From the NCBI GenBank assembly GCA_016191245.1, contig JACPOY010000005.1:1-64000 (forward strand): a DNA stretch of 64,000 nt. Direction: 5' to 3'. Position numbers and translations under genes: made by a program. This DNA comes from Gammaproteobacteria bacterium. GTDB lineage: Bacteria; Pseudomonadota; Gammaproteobacteria; Berkiellales; Berkiellaceae. Numbering within the stretch: position 1 is the stretch's first letter; the number at the start of each line of letters is the position of its first letter. Of the stretch, positions 37,485 to 46,698 are shown in pieces. The notes beneath the pieces were generated by a model. That model saw only the letters and a program-made list of their open reading frames with translations. It had not been told where the DNA came from and did not search any database.

Positions 37485-37610
37485 ATACTCGAATCAGTTT
37501 AGCTTTAGGCTAGGCGTCAAGCCAAAGAGCAACAGGAGTGTACATCCTAGTACATGACTGTTGCGAGATGGCGCAGACAACAACGCATAAAGCTAAAATG
37601 GTTCGAGTAT
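37485..37610. repeat. 126-bp palindromic (MITE-like) element
   Basis: The arms 37485-37510 (ATACTCGAATCAGTTTAGC...) and 37585-37610 (...GCTAAAATGGTTCGAGTAT) pair over 26 bp with 3 mismatches. Inside is a second dyad, GCAACAGG...CTGTTGC, around 37529-37564. It starts 9 bp after the 37392-37475 hairpin and ends one base before the stop of the PagL-like gene. It has no coding content. Nested palindromes of this kind are typical of non-autonomous repeats spread through a genome. Confidence 0.7.
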
Positions 37611-37611
37611 A

Positions 37612-38181
37612 TTATTGTGGAAACCAGACCCCAATACTAGCCATAGCCATATTAACGCCACTGTTGGGTCGCTTGATGGAACAATTAGAATAGTGATAAG
37701 CACGAACGGCAAAATCGTATTGCTGCTTCTTGCCAAATCGCATGCCTAAGCCAAATTTATCTTCAAATTGAAAGTGTAAAGATAATATCCGGCCTTGAAT
37801 TTCAGTTTCAGAAAGCCAAGAAAGCCCAACTCCTAACTCGGTATAAGGTAAGATATGGGTTCCCGGAAAGGCTTCTTGCCTTTGCCAACGCAACATTGGC
37901 CCTGTCGTGAAGGCGTTGAGATCCGTGGGCCTATCAGGCGTAAGGGTAGATCGTCTTGGTCCATTCCAAATGGCAAAACTACTTTCTAATACTGCGTTCA
38001 ATCCCCATAGCTCATGCTTTCTCCAAATGGGACCAAAATCCCACGAGACAGCAACGCGATAGGGCTGTATATCTTGAATACCTTGTCCACTTCCAAATGC
38101 TACACCAACATCTGCAAAAGCAGATGAAGTAGTAATAAATAGAAGACTGATGGTGAAAGTTCTTTTTATAACTAAAAACAC
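37612..38181 (-). CDS. PagL-like outer-membrane lipid A deacylase family protein
   Basis: About 189 residues if the GTG at 38181 is the start (AAGGATGAG about 10 nt upstream); the frame is open to 38247. This start gives a signal peptide, FTISLLFITTSSAFA-D. A beta-barrel pattern of alternating aromatic strands follows. The PagL motif is HYSNCSIKRPNSGVN, with His and Ser of the catalytic triad, but the position of the catalytic Glu (Glu140 in the Pseudomonas enzyme) is Asn. PagL removes the 3-O-acyl chain of lipid A. Activity is uncertain because of the substitution, though many family members carry it. Confidence 0.75.
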   Translation of the reverse strand: MFLVIKRTFTISLLFITTSSAFADVGVAFGSGQGIQDIQPYRVAVSWDFGPIWRKHELWGLNAVLESSFAIWNGPRRSTLTPDRPTDLNAFTTGPMLRWQRQEAFPGTHILPYTELGVGLSWLSETEIQGRILSLHFQFEDKFGLGMRFGKKQQYDFAVRAYHYSNCSIKRPNSGVNMAMASIGVWFPQ

Positions 38182-38410
38182 CTCGGTCTCATCCTTAAGA
38201 TCAAAGGGGTTTGATTTCAGTTTAACTTGAATGCTGAAGAATTCCACCTTTTCTTAAAAATTTTGCTAACATAGACAGCCTCAGATACCCTAATAAAAAA
38301 TAAAAAAATGGGTATGACAAGCAGAGCAACTTATGTTAATATTCCAGCCTTTCTCGCTTAACTAGATTATTAACATCGGCTGTAAAATTTTGATGTAGAG
38401 GGAGACTGAC

Positions 38411-38977
38411 ATGCCAAGAGCAAGAAGAAATGACAAACGGGAGCGACTGATTGAGGCCGCCGATAAACTGATTTATGAACAAACTTTTCATACCACCACA
38501 CTTGCCGACATCGCAAAACTTGCAGATGTTCCATTAGGTAATGTTTATTATTATTTTAAAACCAAAGAAGCCATTATGGATGCCGTACTACATAAACGCA
38601 TGACAGAATGGCGCAATCTTTTCCAACAATGGGAACAAATTCCTGATATTAAACAACGCTTAACTGCTTTGTTGCACCATAATAATGCCCAATCTGAAAC
38701 TTTAGCACGCTTTGGCTGTGTTATTGGCAGCCTTTGCCAAGAACTTGGCAAACAAGGCGGTGTTCTTGCTAATGCAGCATCCAAGTTAATGGCTGATATT
38801 CTAAAATGGGTTGAAGTCCAATTTCGCGAAATGGGCAAAGGCGAGCGTTCTTCACAATTAGCCACCTATTACCTGGCTGCTATCCAAGGTATGAACTTAC
38901 TGACCTTAACTTTTAAAGAACCACAATATATGGAAAAGCAAAGCGAATCATTGCAAGAATGGTTAGCAACCGTTTAA
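38411..38977 (+). CDS. TetR-family transcriptional regulator
   Basis: 188 residues, ribosome site GGGAG upstream. The N-terminal 50 residues are a TetR helix-turn-helix (ERLIEAADKLIYEQTFHTTT, LADIAKLADVPLGNVYYYFK, TKEAIMDAVL). The helical C-terminal domain contains LARFGCVIGSLCQELGKQGG, as in regulators of the NemR/AcuR type that sense electrophiles or small organic acids. It ends in a strong terminator and is monocistronic; its target may be the divergent PagL-like gene or a distant one. Confidence 0.9.
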   Translation: MPRARRNDKRERLIEAADKLIYEQTFHTTTLADIAKLADVPLGNVYYYFKTKEAIMDAVLHKRMTEWRNLFQQWEQIPDIKQRLTALLHHNNAQSETLARFGCVIGSLCQELGKQGGVLANAASKLMADILKWVEVQFREMGKGERSSQLATYYLAAIQGMNLLTLTFKEPQYMEKQSESLQEWLATV

Positions 38978-39005
38978 TCATTTTGTTCTTCCATTCTTTA
39001 TCAAT

Positions 39006-39039
39006 GCTACTTCATGAGCCTTCATGAAGTAGCTTTTTT
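39006..39039 (+). terminator. Rho-independent terminator after the TetR gene
   Basis: Perfect 12-bp stem GCTACTTCATGA / TCATGAAGTAGC with a GCCT loop, followed by six T. This is the clearest intrinsic terminator in the window. Confidence 0.93.
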
Positions 39040-39199
39040 ATATCAGTTGCCCACCCATCATTATTTGTAGTCTGATAGTAACATTGCCTATGATTAAGCA
39101 AATTTTAGAATTACTGGTTTTTTATACTGTTAATGGATGTAATAGTCAAAAACCAAGTGTAACGCATCGCACAACTATGTTTCACAGGGATGGTAAAAC

Positions 39200-41092
39200 A
39201 TGAAAACGACACATAAAACAATAGACATTATTGCGCTGGGACAATCGTTTGTTGATCTTTGTGGAGAACAAATAGGTTCGTCTTTAAAAGACATGCTCTC
39301 TTTTAAAAAAACCATTGGTGGCGCACCTATTTCAATTGCCATAGGCTGTGCCAGACTAGGGCTGCATACCGCTCTTGTTTCAGCAGTTGGTGAAGATGAT
39401 TTGGGCAAATCTATTTTGGAAACTCTGCAACAAGAAAATATCGATACCAGTCAAATCCAAATAGATAAACATCATCAAAGCGCATTAATGTTACGCGCTA
39501 TTGAAAATAGAAATAGTTTTCCATTTATCTTGCATCAAGAAAATTGTGCAACACTAAACCCTGATGCTGATATTGACTCAAGCTTTATTGCAAAAAGTGA
39601 TGCTTTGTTAGTCGTAAGCTCTAATTTCTTCAATAAAAACATCTCCATCGCTTCACGAAAAGCAATGACCATCGCCAATGAAAATCAAACAAAGGTTATT
39701 CTCGCTTTAGATTTTTATCTAAATTCAAATGCAAATATCATCTCATCAACGCTTAATAGTGCATTACCCTTGTGTGATATCATTATTGGTAATGAAAGAG
39801 ATTTTCGTATTTTGGGCACATCACAGGACACGCAAGATGCCCTTCACCATTTACGCACTTTGACCAATGCAATTTTTGTTATTGACACCAATGCAGGATG
39901 TTATGTTGTACCTCACCAAATTTCAAATCCTTGGCAAAATACACTCTGCCATAAAGGTTTCAAAACTAATGCACAAATACCCTATCCTGCCAAAGAAGCC
40001 TTTACCGCAGGATTTTTATATGGTTGGTTAAAAAATCATTCTCAAGAAAAATGTTGTGAATTTGCTAAAGCTTGTGCAGCTCTTATCCAAGCACGTCAAG
40101 AAGATAGCAGCAGCTTACCAAGTATAGATGAATTGAACTTATATCTGTCAGATCAAAATCAAATCATTGCCCAAACATCGCAAACACCACTATTTGATCA
40201 TATTCATTATGCGTCAACACGAAAAAGTTTACATAAAGAATTTTATACTTTTAATTTTGGGTATCATCAACAATGGCAAAAGATGGCACAAAGTTTTGAG
40301 CTAAATGACGCCTATATTGAAAAAGCCAAAGCTTTAGTTGCACATGGATTAAAAAATGCAGCAATCAATATACCCAATATGTGTATTATGACCGATATTT
40401 ATCCGCAACAAGAAATCATGGATCTATTACCTTCAGGGATCTTTGTTGTTCGTGCAATTGAAGCCCCTAATGAAGTTCCCCTACGTTTTCAAGGTAATCC
40501 TGATATTACTCATACTTTACTCAATTGGCCCAAAAGCCACGCGGTGAAAGCAACTGTTATTTATCACCCTGATGATAAATATGCTTTACGAGGTCAACAA
40601 GAAGCAACTTTAAGTACATTATATCGAGCAGCACGGGCGAGCTCACATGAATTTATTGTTGAATTATCTCCCCCAACCAATAGCTTAATCACCGCAAGTA
40701 CTCTCTCTCATATCATGCAACGTTTTTATGAGATCGGTATTTATCCTGATTGGTGGCAGATCTCTTCACCTCGTGATAACCGCAGTTGGGATAGTATTCA
40801 AAGAGTTATATCTGAATATGATAAATATTGCCGTGGTGTGATATTGCTTGGACACTCGGCTACAATTGAACAACTTCCTATTCTATTTAATGCTGCCAAA
40901 CATGAATGCTGCAATGGATTTGCTGTTTCTAAGAGCATATTCCAGTCACAGCTTGAGCTATGGTTTGCACAAAAAATGGCTGATGATGCCTTTATTGATG
41001 TCGTTCAACACCGTTTTGAACAGGTCGTAACATTATGGGAACAAGCAAAATCCTCAAACGCAAGTCAAATGGCTAAAGCTTCTTCTTTGTAA
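39200..41092 (+). CDS. IolC-like PfkB kinase fused to DUF2090, kinase motif degenerate
   Basis: 630 residues. Residues 8-315 are a PfkB/ribokinase domain of 5-dehydro-2-deoxygluconokinase type (ALGQSFVDLCGEQIGSSLKD, TIGGAPISIAIGCARLGLHT, SAVGEDDLGKSILETL). Residues 330-630 are DUF2090, an aldolase-like domain with intact signatures (FYEIGIYPDWWQI, CRGVILLGHSATIE, GFAVSKSIFQ). In the kinase, the catalytic G-A-G-D before the last helix reads P-A-K-E (263-266), and the ATP-site region around FVIDTNAGCYVV is also altered, so kinase activity is doubtful. No other iol (inositol) gene is near. The enzyme may keep only the DUF2090 activity. Confidence 0.82.
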   Translation: MKTTHKTIDIIALGQSFVDLCGEQIGSSLKDMLSFKKTIGGAPISIAIGCARLGLHTALVSAVGEDDLGKSILETLQQENIDTSQIQIDKHHQSALMLRAIENRNSFPFILHQENCATLNPDADIDSSFIAKSDALLVVSSNFFNKNISIASRKAMTIANENQTKVILALDFYLNSNANIISSTLNSALPLCDIIIGNERDFRILGTSQDTQDALHHLRTLTNAIFVIDTNAGCYVVPHQISNPWQNTLCHKGFKTNAQIPYPAKEAFTAGFLYGWLKNHSQEKCCEFAKACAALIQARQEDSSSLPSIDELNLYLSDQNQIIAQTSQTPLFDHIHYASTRKSLHKEFYTFNFGYHQQWQKMAQSFELNDAYIEKAKALVAHGLKNAAINIPNMCIMTDIYPQQEIMDLLPSGIFVVRAIEAPNEVPLRFQGNPDITHTLLNWPKSHAVKATVIYHPDDKYALRGQQEATLSTLYRAARASSHEFIVELSPPTNSLITASTLSHIMQRFYEIGIYPDWWQISSPRDNRSWDSIQRVISEYDKYCRGVILLGHSATIEQLPILFNAAKHECCNGFAVSKSIFQSQLELWFAQKMADDAFIDVVQHRFEQVVTLWEQAKSSNASQMAKASSL

Positions 41093-41098
41093 AACTCC

Positions 41099-41133
41099 TA
41101 CCCCAGAAATCCTTTATCAGGGTTTCTGGGGTA
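41099..41133 (+). terminator. Hairpin after the IolC-DUF2090 gene
   Basis: TACCCCAGAAATCC (41099-41112) pairs with GGGTTTCTGGGGTA (41120-41133) with one mismatch. The T tract after it is weak, so termination is likely but not certain. Confidence 0.65.
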
Positions 41134-41195
41134 TTGAATCTGAGAAAATATTCATTTATTGTTAATGAACTACTGCTTACAAATGGGGTTTTATT

Positions 41196-42149
41196 ATGTC
41201 TTTACACGGCACAACTCCAATAACCGAAGAATTAAACGCATTGCTTGAGCAAACAACATCAGATCTGAATAATTTACAATTGTCATCTGAAATCGAAACA
41301 GCTAGTGTCACACCAAGACACGCCAGTGATTTAACTTATTTACGTAAACCTTCAAAAAATATGTCTTCACCCATTCGCTCGGCAAGTCAGCAAGCACATC
41401 GTTCATCTTCTCCATTAGCGAGAGTGAATCAATGTATGCAAATGCTTGAAACCCATGAGAATGCCGTCTTTTTATTTGCGGATATGCAAGGTTTTACTTT
41501 GCGTTCTCAAGAAATGTTACCCGCAGCTCTAACGCAATTATTAAATGAAATATATTCAGATTTTCTTGCTATTATTGAAAGCGTTGGTGCATCAAGCGGT
41601 ATTGAAACCGTAAAATTTACTGGTGATTGCATTATGTTAGCAGCAAGCAGTTTGGATGATACGATACGTGCCCAACAAGTAAAAGCCATGGTTAACGTTG
41701 GTTGGCAGCTGGCTCAACATATCAGTCGATTGAATGAAGACAGACGCGAAGATCCTATTAATTTTCGCTTTGGCATCAATGTAGGGCCTGCCTCAAAAAT
41801 ACGTATGTGCTTTAATAATGGACAAGGAGAGTGCCTTCAATATGATTGGATTGGAGAGGGCGTCAATAAAGCTGCCCGCATGGAATCCTCCAGTTTGCCA
41901 AATCAAATTCAAATTACAGCAAACGTATTTGAATTTATCCGTGAGGATTTTGAATGTTCTGAATGTGTACATGTCGTTAAATCTTATGAAAAACCTACTA
42001 CTTTCTTTATCACTTGCCCAAAAGTCAGAGCAAGTTCATCGAAAAAAGCAGGACCCGAACATTTGATAGAAGATCTCGCTCTAACATTGGCTTCCCCTCT
42101 TAGAAAACGACAGTCCATCTCTTTGCCATCGCTTAGTCCATCAAAATAA
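41196..42149 (+). CDS. Class III adenylate cyclase with unstructured N-terminus
   Basis: 317 residues. Residues 90-275 are a class III nucleotide cyclase domain: metal Asp96 (FADMQGFT) and Asp144 (KFTGD), adenine-specifying Lys140 and Asp217 (QYDWIGEGVN), and transition-state Asn224 and Arg228. All six key residues are present, and the Lys/Asp pair predicts ATP rather than GTP as substrate. Residues 1-80 and 280-317 are Ser/Pro-rich and low in structure (SSPIRSASQQAHRSSSP; SPLRKRQSISLPSLSPSK). There is no membrane segment and no sensor domain, so regulation is unknown. A signalling role inside the cell, or in a host, is possible. Confidence 0.88.
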   Translation: MSLHGTTPITEELNALLEQTTSDLNNLQLSSEIETASVTPRHASDLTYLRKPSKNMSSPIRSASQQAHRSSSPLARVNQCMQMLETHENAVFLFADMQGFTLRSQEMLPAALTQLLNEIYSDFLAIIESVGASSGIETVKFTGDCIMLAASSLDDTIRAQQVKAMVNVGWQLAQHISRLNEDRREDPINFRFGINVGPASKIRMCFNNGQGECLQYDWIGEGVNKAARMESSSLPNQIQITANVFEFIREDFECSECVHVVKSYEKPTTFFITCPKVRASSSKKAGPEHLIEDLALTLASPLRKRQSISLPSLSPSK

Positions 42150-42267
42150 AGGTGGCTTCATGTTCAGTTCTTGAGTGCGAACTTTGCTTTATTGATCTTT
42201 CCTCTACTATGATTTAATTGATGCCTATCCTTGGTATCAATCATTTACGGAACTGGAAATATCAACA

Positions 42268-44067
42268 ATGCCCGATGAAACACCGAAAGAAGAATATAAA
42301 CATATCCACAGATCTCATCCTGAGTTCAAAGATGTGTTTAATATTCCTGACATTTCCAGTTATGAGGGTGAATATTTTGATAAAGCAATTCATGTCATCT
42401 TAAGTAAATATTGGGGATGGTTATCACCTGCCTCATTTGCGCTGGCAACCTTTGATTGGTTAACGCATCTTAGTATCTCCCCTGCAAAGAAAACAAAAAT
42501 GTTAAAAGATTTTTGGGAAAAATTCGGGTTAATATATTTTTGCATGTTACAACCTAATCAGAATGAACCACATATAACATGTAAAAAAAGTGATCATCGT
42601 TTTCAAAGTGAATTATGGAATAAACCTCCTTTTAATTTCTATGCTCATTCATTTTTACTACTTGATGAAATTTTAAATGATGCAACTAAAGGCGTCAGAG
42701 GTGTCTCCCATCATCATCAAAATGTTGTAAATTTCATGACAAGGCAGATGCTAGATATTATTTCCCCTTCTAATTTTCCGCTTAGTAATCCAGAAATATT
42801 ACAAATCACTGCACAAAAGAGTGGGCAGAATTTTTATGATGGCTATAAAAATTTCATGGAAGATATGTATCGTACTGCGAATAAATTACCCCCTGCTGGT
42901 ACAGAAAAGTTTGTTGTGGGTGAGAATGTAGCCATCACACCTGGCAAGGTAGTCTACCAAAATCAATTGATAGAATTAATTCAATATGAACCAACAACTC
43001 CTACTGTCTATCGAAAGCCAGTTTTGTTCGTTCCTGCCTGGATTATGAAATATTATATTTTAGATTTAAGTCCTCATAATTCCATGGTGAAATATTTAGT
43101 TGATAAAGGTCATACTGTTTTTATGATTTCTTGGAAAAACCCAGGAAAAGATGACAGAAATTTAGGGATTGATGATTACATCAATCTTGGCATCATGTCC
43201 GCATTAGATGTTATCGAAGCACTGATTCCTTATACAAAAGTGAATGCTGTGGGTTATTGTATCGGTGGCACACTGCTTGTTGCCGCCGCCGCTTGGATGG
43301 CAACAAAACCCATTAAAAGATTAAAAACCATTACCTTATTTGCAGCGCAAATAGATTTTAGAGATGCCGGTGAATTATCACTTTTTATTGATGAAAGCCA
43401 AGTTACCTATCTTGAAGATATTATGTGGGAAAAAGGTTATTTAGACGGGACACAAATGGCTGGCGCTTTCAGTATGTTGCGTTCATCTGAATTAATTTAT
43501 TCTCGCATGATTAAAGATTATCTGATGGGCGAAAGAGAGCCATTGTTTGATATCATGGCTTGGGATAATGATACCACCAGACTTCCCTATCGCATGCATT
43601 CAGAATATTTGCGGAAGTTATTTTTAGACAATCAATTAGTTCAAGGAAAATTCACTGTCAATGGTAAGAAAGTATCATTAGGAGATATTACCGTTCCTAT
43701 GTTTGTGGTCAGCACATTAACCGACCATGTCGCCCCATGGCGATCAGTTTATAAAATTCATCTTTTTTGCAAATCTGAAATTAATTTTGTACTCACCAAT
43801 GGTGGTCATAATGCGGGAATTGTGAGTGAACCTGGGCACACTAATCGACGTTATCAAATGATGAAACGAAATGAAGGTGGTAAGTATATAACCACGGATT
43901 CATGGCATCACAGTGCACCAACTTATGAAGGTTCTTGGTGGCCAAGTTGGCAAGAATGGTTGGCAGAATATTCTTCAGAACAAATAACACCTCCCCATAT
44001 AGAACAATCCGAGAAAGGTATCCATGTCATTAGGGAAGCACCAGGAACTTATGTTTTCCAGAAATAA
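42268..44067 (+). CDS. phaC: Class I poly(3-hydroxyalkanoate) synthase
   Basis: 599 residues, typical of class I PhaC. The alpha/beta-hydrolase core has the lipase-like box GYCIGG with nucleophile Cys, Asp in STLTDHVAPW, and His in TNGGHNAG; WWPSWQEWL is also characteristic. It polymerises (R)-3-hydroxyacyl-CoA into storage granules. phaA, phaB and phasin genes are not adjacent, so precursors come from elsewhere. Ends convergent to djlA with only 11 bp between. Confidence 0.96.
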   Translation: MPDETPKEEYKHIHRSHPEFKDVFNIPDISSYEGEYFDKAIHVILSKYWGWLSPASFALATFDWLTHLSISPAKKTKMLKDFWEKFGLIYFCMLQPNQNEPHITCKKSDHRFQSELWNKPPFNFYAHSFLLLDEILNDATKGVRGVSHHHQNVVNFMTRQMLDIISPSNFPLSNPEILQITAQKSGQNFYDGYKNFMEDMYRTANKLPPAGTEKFVVGENVAITPGKVVYQNQLIELIQYEPTTPTVYRKPVLFVPAWIMKYYILDLSPHNSMVKYLVDKGHTVFMISWKNPGKDDRNLGIDDYINLGIMSALDVIEALIPYTKVNAVGYCIGGTLLVAAAAWMATKPIKRLKTITLFAAQIDFRDAGELSLFIDESQVTYLEDIMWEKGYLDGTQMAGAFSMLRSSELIYSRMIKDYLMGEREPLFDIMAWDNDTTRLPYRMHSEYLRKLFLDNQLVQGKFTVNGKKVSLGDITVPMFVVSTLTDHVAPWRSVYKIHLFCKSEINFVLTNGGHNAGIVSEPGHTNRRYQMMKRNEGGKYITTDSWHHSAPTYEGSWWPSWQEWLAEYSSEQITPPHIEQSEKGIHVIREAPGTYVFQK

Positions 44068-44078
44068 GTGTTAACGAT

Positions 44079-44882
44079 TTATTTTATTCCTCTAGACTTA
44101 CAAATAAGATCATAAGCCAATTGAATGCGTTGGGCTTTTTCAGTTGCAATTTTAATCATTTCTTCAGGCAATCCTTTTGAAACTAATTTATCAGGATGAT
44201 GCTGACTCATTAATTTACGATAAGCTCGTTTAAGCTGTTGATCTGTCGCTGTCTGGTTAATATCAAGTAACTTATAAGAATAAGCTAATTCATCATCAGA
44301 TGAGCGTGTAAAATTCGATTGTTCAGTTCTACGATACTGTGAAGATGTATCGGCATGACTATGTGCTTCCATTTGAGATATCAATGATTCTGATATATTT
44401 AATTTTTCACATAATAGTTCTAATACTTGTCGCTTTCTATAATTTGGTACGCCTTCGACTAAAGCAGATTGGATTTGTAATTCAACAAATAATTGAACTA
44501 ATTGTGGATGATGACCACAATGACGAACAAAATTATCCATGGTGCTGTTAAAATTAAATTGTGGAGATTTCCCCATATTGAAAAATTGAATGGCTGACAT
44601 AATTTGATCTTGTGTTAACTGCAAATGCGCCATCGCTTCTCTTGCTATTTGTATTTCCTTTTCACTGACGCGACCATCGGCTTTCGCAATATATCCCATC
44701 ACCATAAACGTCGTCTTGAAAAAAACTTTTTTAGCGAGGGTGACTTCAGGTCCCCCTAATTGTGTATTTAATTCTATGCCCTTATCAAAAAGATGACCAA
44801 CGCCTATACCCACAATAAAACCTAAAGGACCATAGACAAGGGCTCCAAAAACACCACCAAATATTTTGCCAAAAATAGCCAT
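44079..44882 (-). CDS. djlA: Membrane-anchored DnaJ-like co-chaperone
   Basis: 267 residues from the ATG at 44882, just after murU; the frame extends upstream into murU but this is unlikely. An N-terminal Gly-rich membrane segment (FGKIFGGVFGALVYGPLGFI) is followed by a TerB domain (about 55-160, ADGRVSEKEIQIAREAM) and a C-terminal J domain with YKLLDINQTATDQQLKRAYR and the HPD motif in QHHPDKL. It stimulates DnaK and is involved in envelope stress signalling in enteric bacteria and in host-cell growth in Legionella. Confidence 0.94.
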   Translation of the reverse strand: MAIFGKIFGGVFGALVYGPLGFIVGIGVGHLFDKGIELNTQLGGPEVTLAKKVFFKTTFMVMGYIAKADGRVSEKEIQIAREAMAHLQLTQDQIMSAIQFFNMGKSPQFNFNSTMDNFVRHCGHHPQLVQLFVELQIQSALVEGVPNYRKRQVLELLCEKLNISESLISQMEAHSHADTSSQYRRTEQSNFTRSSDDELAYSYKLLDINQTATDQQLKRAYRKLMSQHHPDKLVSKGLPEEMIKIATEKAQRIQLAYDLICKSRGIK

Positions 44883-44886
44883 AACG

Positions 44887-45582
44887 TTAATACAACATCT
44901 TTTTTTCAAGCATCGGTGTAGAAAGAAAATTTTCAAGATGATGTAAGCGCTCAATCGTTCCTACATCTGTCCAAGCGCCTTTATAATATTCACCATATAA
45001 TTTTTGCGCATTAGCTGCTTTATCTAATAATGGTGCCAATCGAAAGGAAACCCCTTGAGTGCAATCTGTAAATAAGTCAGGATGTAAAATAGAAATACCC
45101 GAATAGGTTAACGATGGCAAAAATGCTTGCCTGGACAATAATCCGTTGTCTTCAAGATGATAATCGCCCTTTTGATTATGAGATGGATTATCGACCATTA
45201 CTAAGTAGGCTAATCCTTTGGCTTTGGTTTTCAAAGAAATAAGAGGATAATCTGTCCATATATCACCATTAACAATAATAAACGGTGATTTTTTTAACAA
45301 AGAAAGAGCATTCAAAATGCCGCCTCCTACTTCAAGTTCCGTCGCCTCAACAGAATATTGAATCTTCACTCCCCAAGCAGCGCCATTTCCTAAGTAATCT
45401 TGGATTTTATCCCCTAAATATCTAACATTAATCACAATATCGGTAATACCCGCTTGATGTAAATTTTCAAGGTGATAAACAATTAACGGCTTCCCTTTGA
45501 CTTCTATTAAAGGTTTGGGTGTCACATCGGTGAGAGGTCTTAAGCGGTTACCTCTACCTGCTGCTAATATCATGGCTTGCAT
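44887..45582 (-). CDS. murU: N-acetylmuramate-1-phosphate uridylyltransferase
   Basis: 231 residues. Nucleotidyltransferase fold: MILAAGRGNRLRPLTDVTPK at the N-terminus, PLIEVKGKPLIVYHLENL, FIIVNGDIWTDYP metal site and GAWTDVGTIERLHHLE. The length and the neighbouring AmgK gene identify it as MurU of the cell-wall recycling route, which turns MurNAc-1-P into UDP-MurNAc. It begins one base after amgK. The symbol rests on context as well as on sequence. Confidence 0.88.
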   Translation of the reverse strand: MQAMILAAGRGNRLRPLTDVTPKPLIEVKGKPLIVYHLENLHQAGITDIVINVRYLGDKIQDYLGNGAAWGVKIQYSVEATELEVGGGILNALSLLKKSPFIIVNGDIWTDYPLISLKTKAKGLAYLVMVDNPSHNQKGDYHLEDNGLLSRQAFLPSLTYSGISILHPDLFTDCTQGVSFRLAPLLDKAANAQKLYGEYYKGAWTDVGTIERLHHLENFLSTPMLEKKMLY

Positions 45583-45583
45583 T

Positions 45584-46615
45584 TTAGGCTACCTTCTGCG
45601 TGCCAGTATTCAACTGTTGCAATAGACTTGTATTCATTTGTGGTACAACGTTAGCTTGCAAAAAGTGATGGAAGTTTGATAATTCCGGATAAATCCCCGT
45701 TACCTCTAAAACATAATTCATAATCCTAGGCATATGTTGCAAATATTGTGATTTGTTATCACGAAGTTTTAATCTTGAAAATATACCTAATACTTTTAAA
45801 TGGCGTTGCAACCCTACCCAGTCAAACCATTTTAAAAAATGTTGAAAATCGATAGCAGGGATTTTCTTTTCTTTTTTAAGTAATTCAAAGAAAAATTCTA
45901 CCCATCGGTGGACATCTTGCTTTGGCCAGGTGATATAACAATCTTTTAATAATGAAACCAAATCGTAAGTAATCGGCCCTGTCATGGCATCTTGGAAATC
46001 AATGAGACCAAGTGTTCCATTTTGCAACACCATCAAATTACGCGAATGAAAATCTCGATGTACTACCACTTGCGGTTGTTGAATAAAATATGAAACAACT
46101 TGTTGGGTTGTTTCTTCATATAATTGTTTTATTTCTTCGGTAATTTCAAATCCTAATAATTTTGCTAAAAACCAATCTTGGAAAAGACTTAATTCAAGGC
46201 GCACATAATCCTCGTTATAGGGAGGAATCGCAAAATCTAGAATGGTAGTGCTTTGCAAAGCGCAAATATTTTTCATGGCATGCAAATAGAATTCGTTAAC
46301 GCTTTCATGGGAAAGCCTATCCAGCAAAAGGGTATCTCCAAAATCTGATAATAAAACAAACCCATGTTCTTGATGCCATGCTAAAACCTCTGGCACTTGA
46401 AGATCATATCCTTTCCAGGCTTTGGCTATGGCAACAAAAGCATCTGTGCGCTCTTTAGCAGGTGGCGCTAACATCGCAATGTAAGAATTATTCCCATGTT
46501 GAACACGATAATAAGTACGAAAGCTAGCATCGCCTTGCAAAGGGGCAAAAAGAAAATCATGAGCCTCTAACTGAGCCCCAACCCATTGCTTTAATTCAGA
46601 TTCTAGGTTTTGCAT
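45584..46615 (-). CDS. amgK: N-acetylmuramate/N-acetylglucosamine kinase (AmgK type)
   Basis: 343 residues from the ATG at 46615 with TGAGGT upstream. APH-like kinase with GDASFRTYYRVQHGNNSYIA (N-lobe), catalytic loop VVVHRDFHSRNLMV and metal motif GLIDFQDAMTGPITYDLVSL. The pattern DASFR and QDAMTGP is that of AmgK, which phosphorylates MurNAc on C1. It is paired with murU and divergent from lptD, as in Pseudomonas and many other gammaproteobacteria. Confidence 0.9.
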   Translation of the reverse strand: MQNLESELKQWVGAQLEAHDFLFAPLQGDASFRTYYRVQHGNNSYIAMLAPPAKERTDAFVAIAKAWKGYDLQVPEVLAWHQEHGFVLLSDFGDTLLLDRLSHESVNEFYLHAMKNICALQSTTILDFAIPPYNEDYVRLELSLFQDWFLAKLLGFEITEEIKQLYEETTQQVVSYFIQQPQVVVHRDFHSRNLMVLQNGTLGLIDFQDAMTGPITYDLVSLLKDCYITWPKQDVHRWVEFFFELLKKEKKIPAIDFQHFLKWFDWVGLQRHLKVLGIFSRLKLRDNKSQYLQHMPRIMNYVLEVTGIYPELSNFHHFLQANVVPQMNTSLLQQLNTGTQKVA

Positions 46616-46698
46616 TATTTGAAACCTCACATGATGGTATACTCGTTCAGCGTCAAAGCTTAAAATCATTTCTCTATTTAATAATAGATATAATAAAA

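Noticed and set aside
37601..37610. GGTTCGAGT motif resembling a tRNA T-arm
   Set aside because: No cloverleaf can be built around it; it is the arm of a palindromic element.
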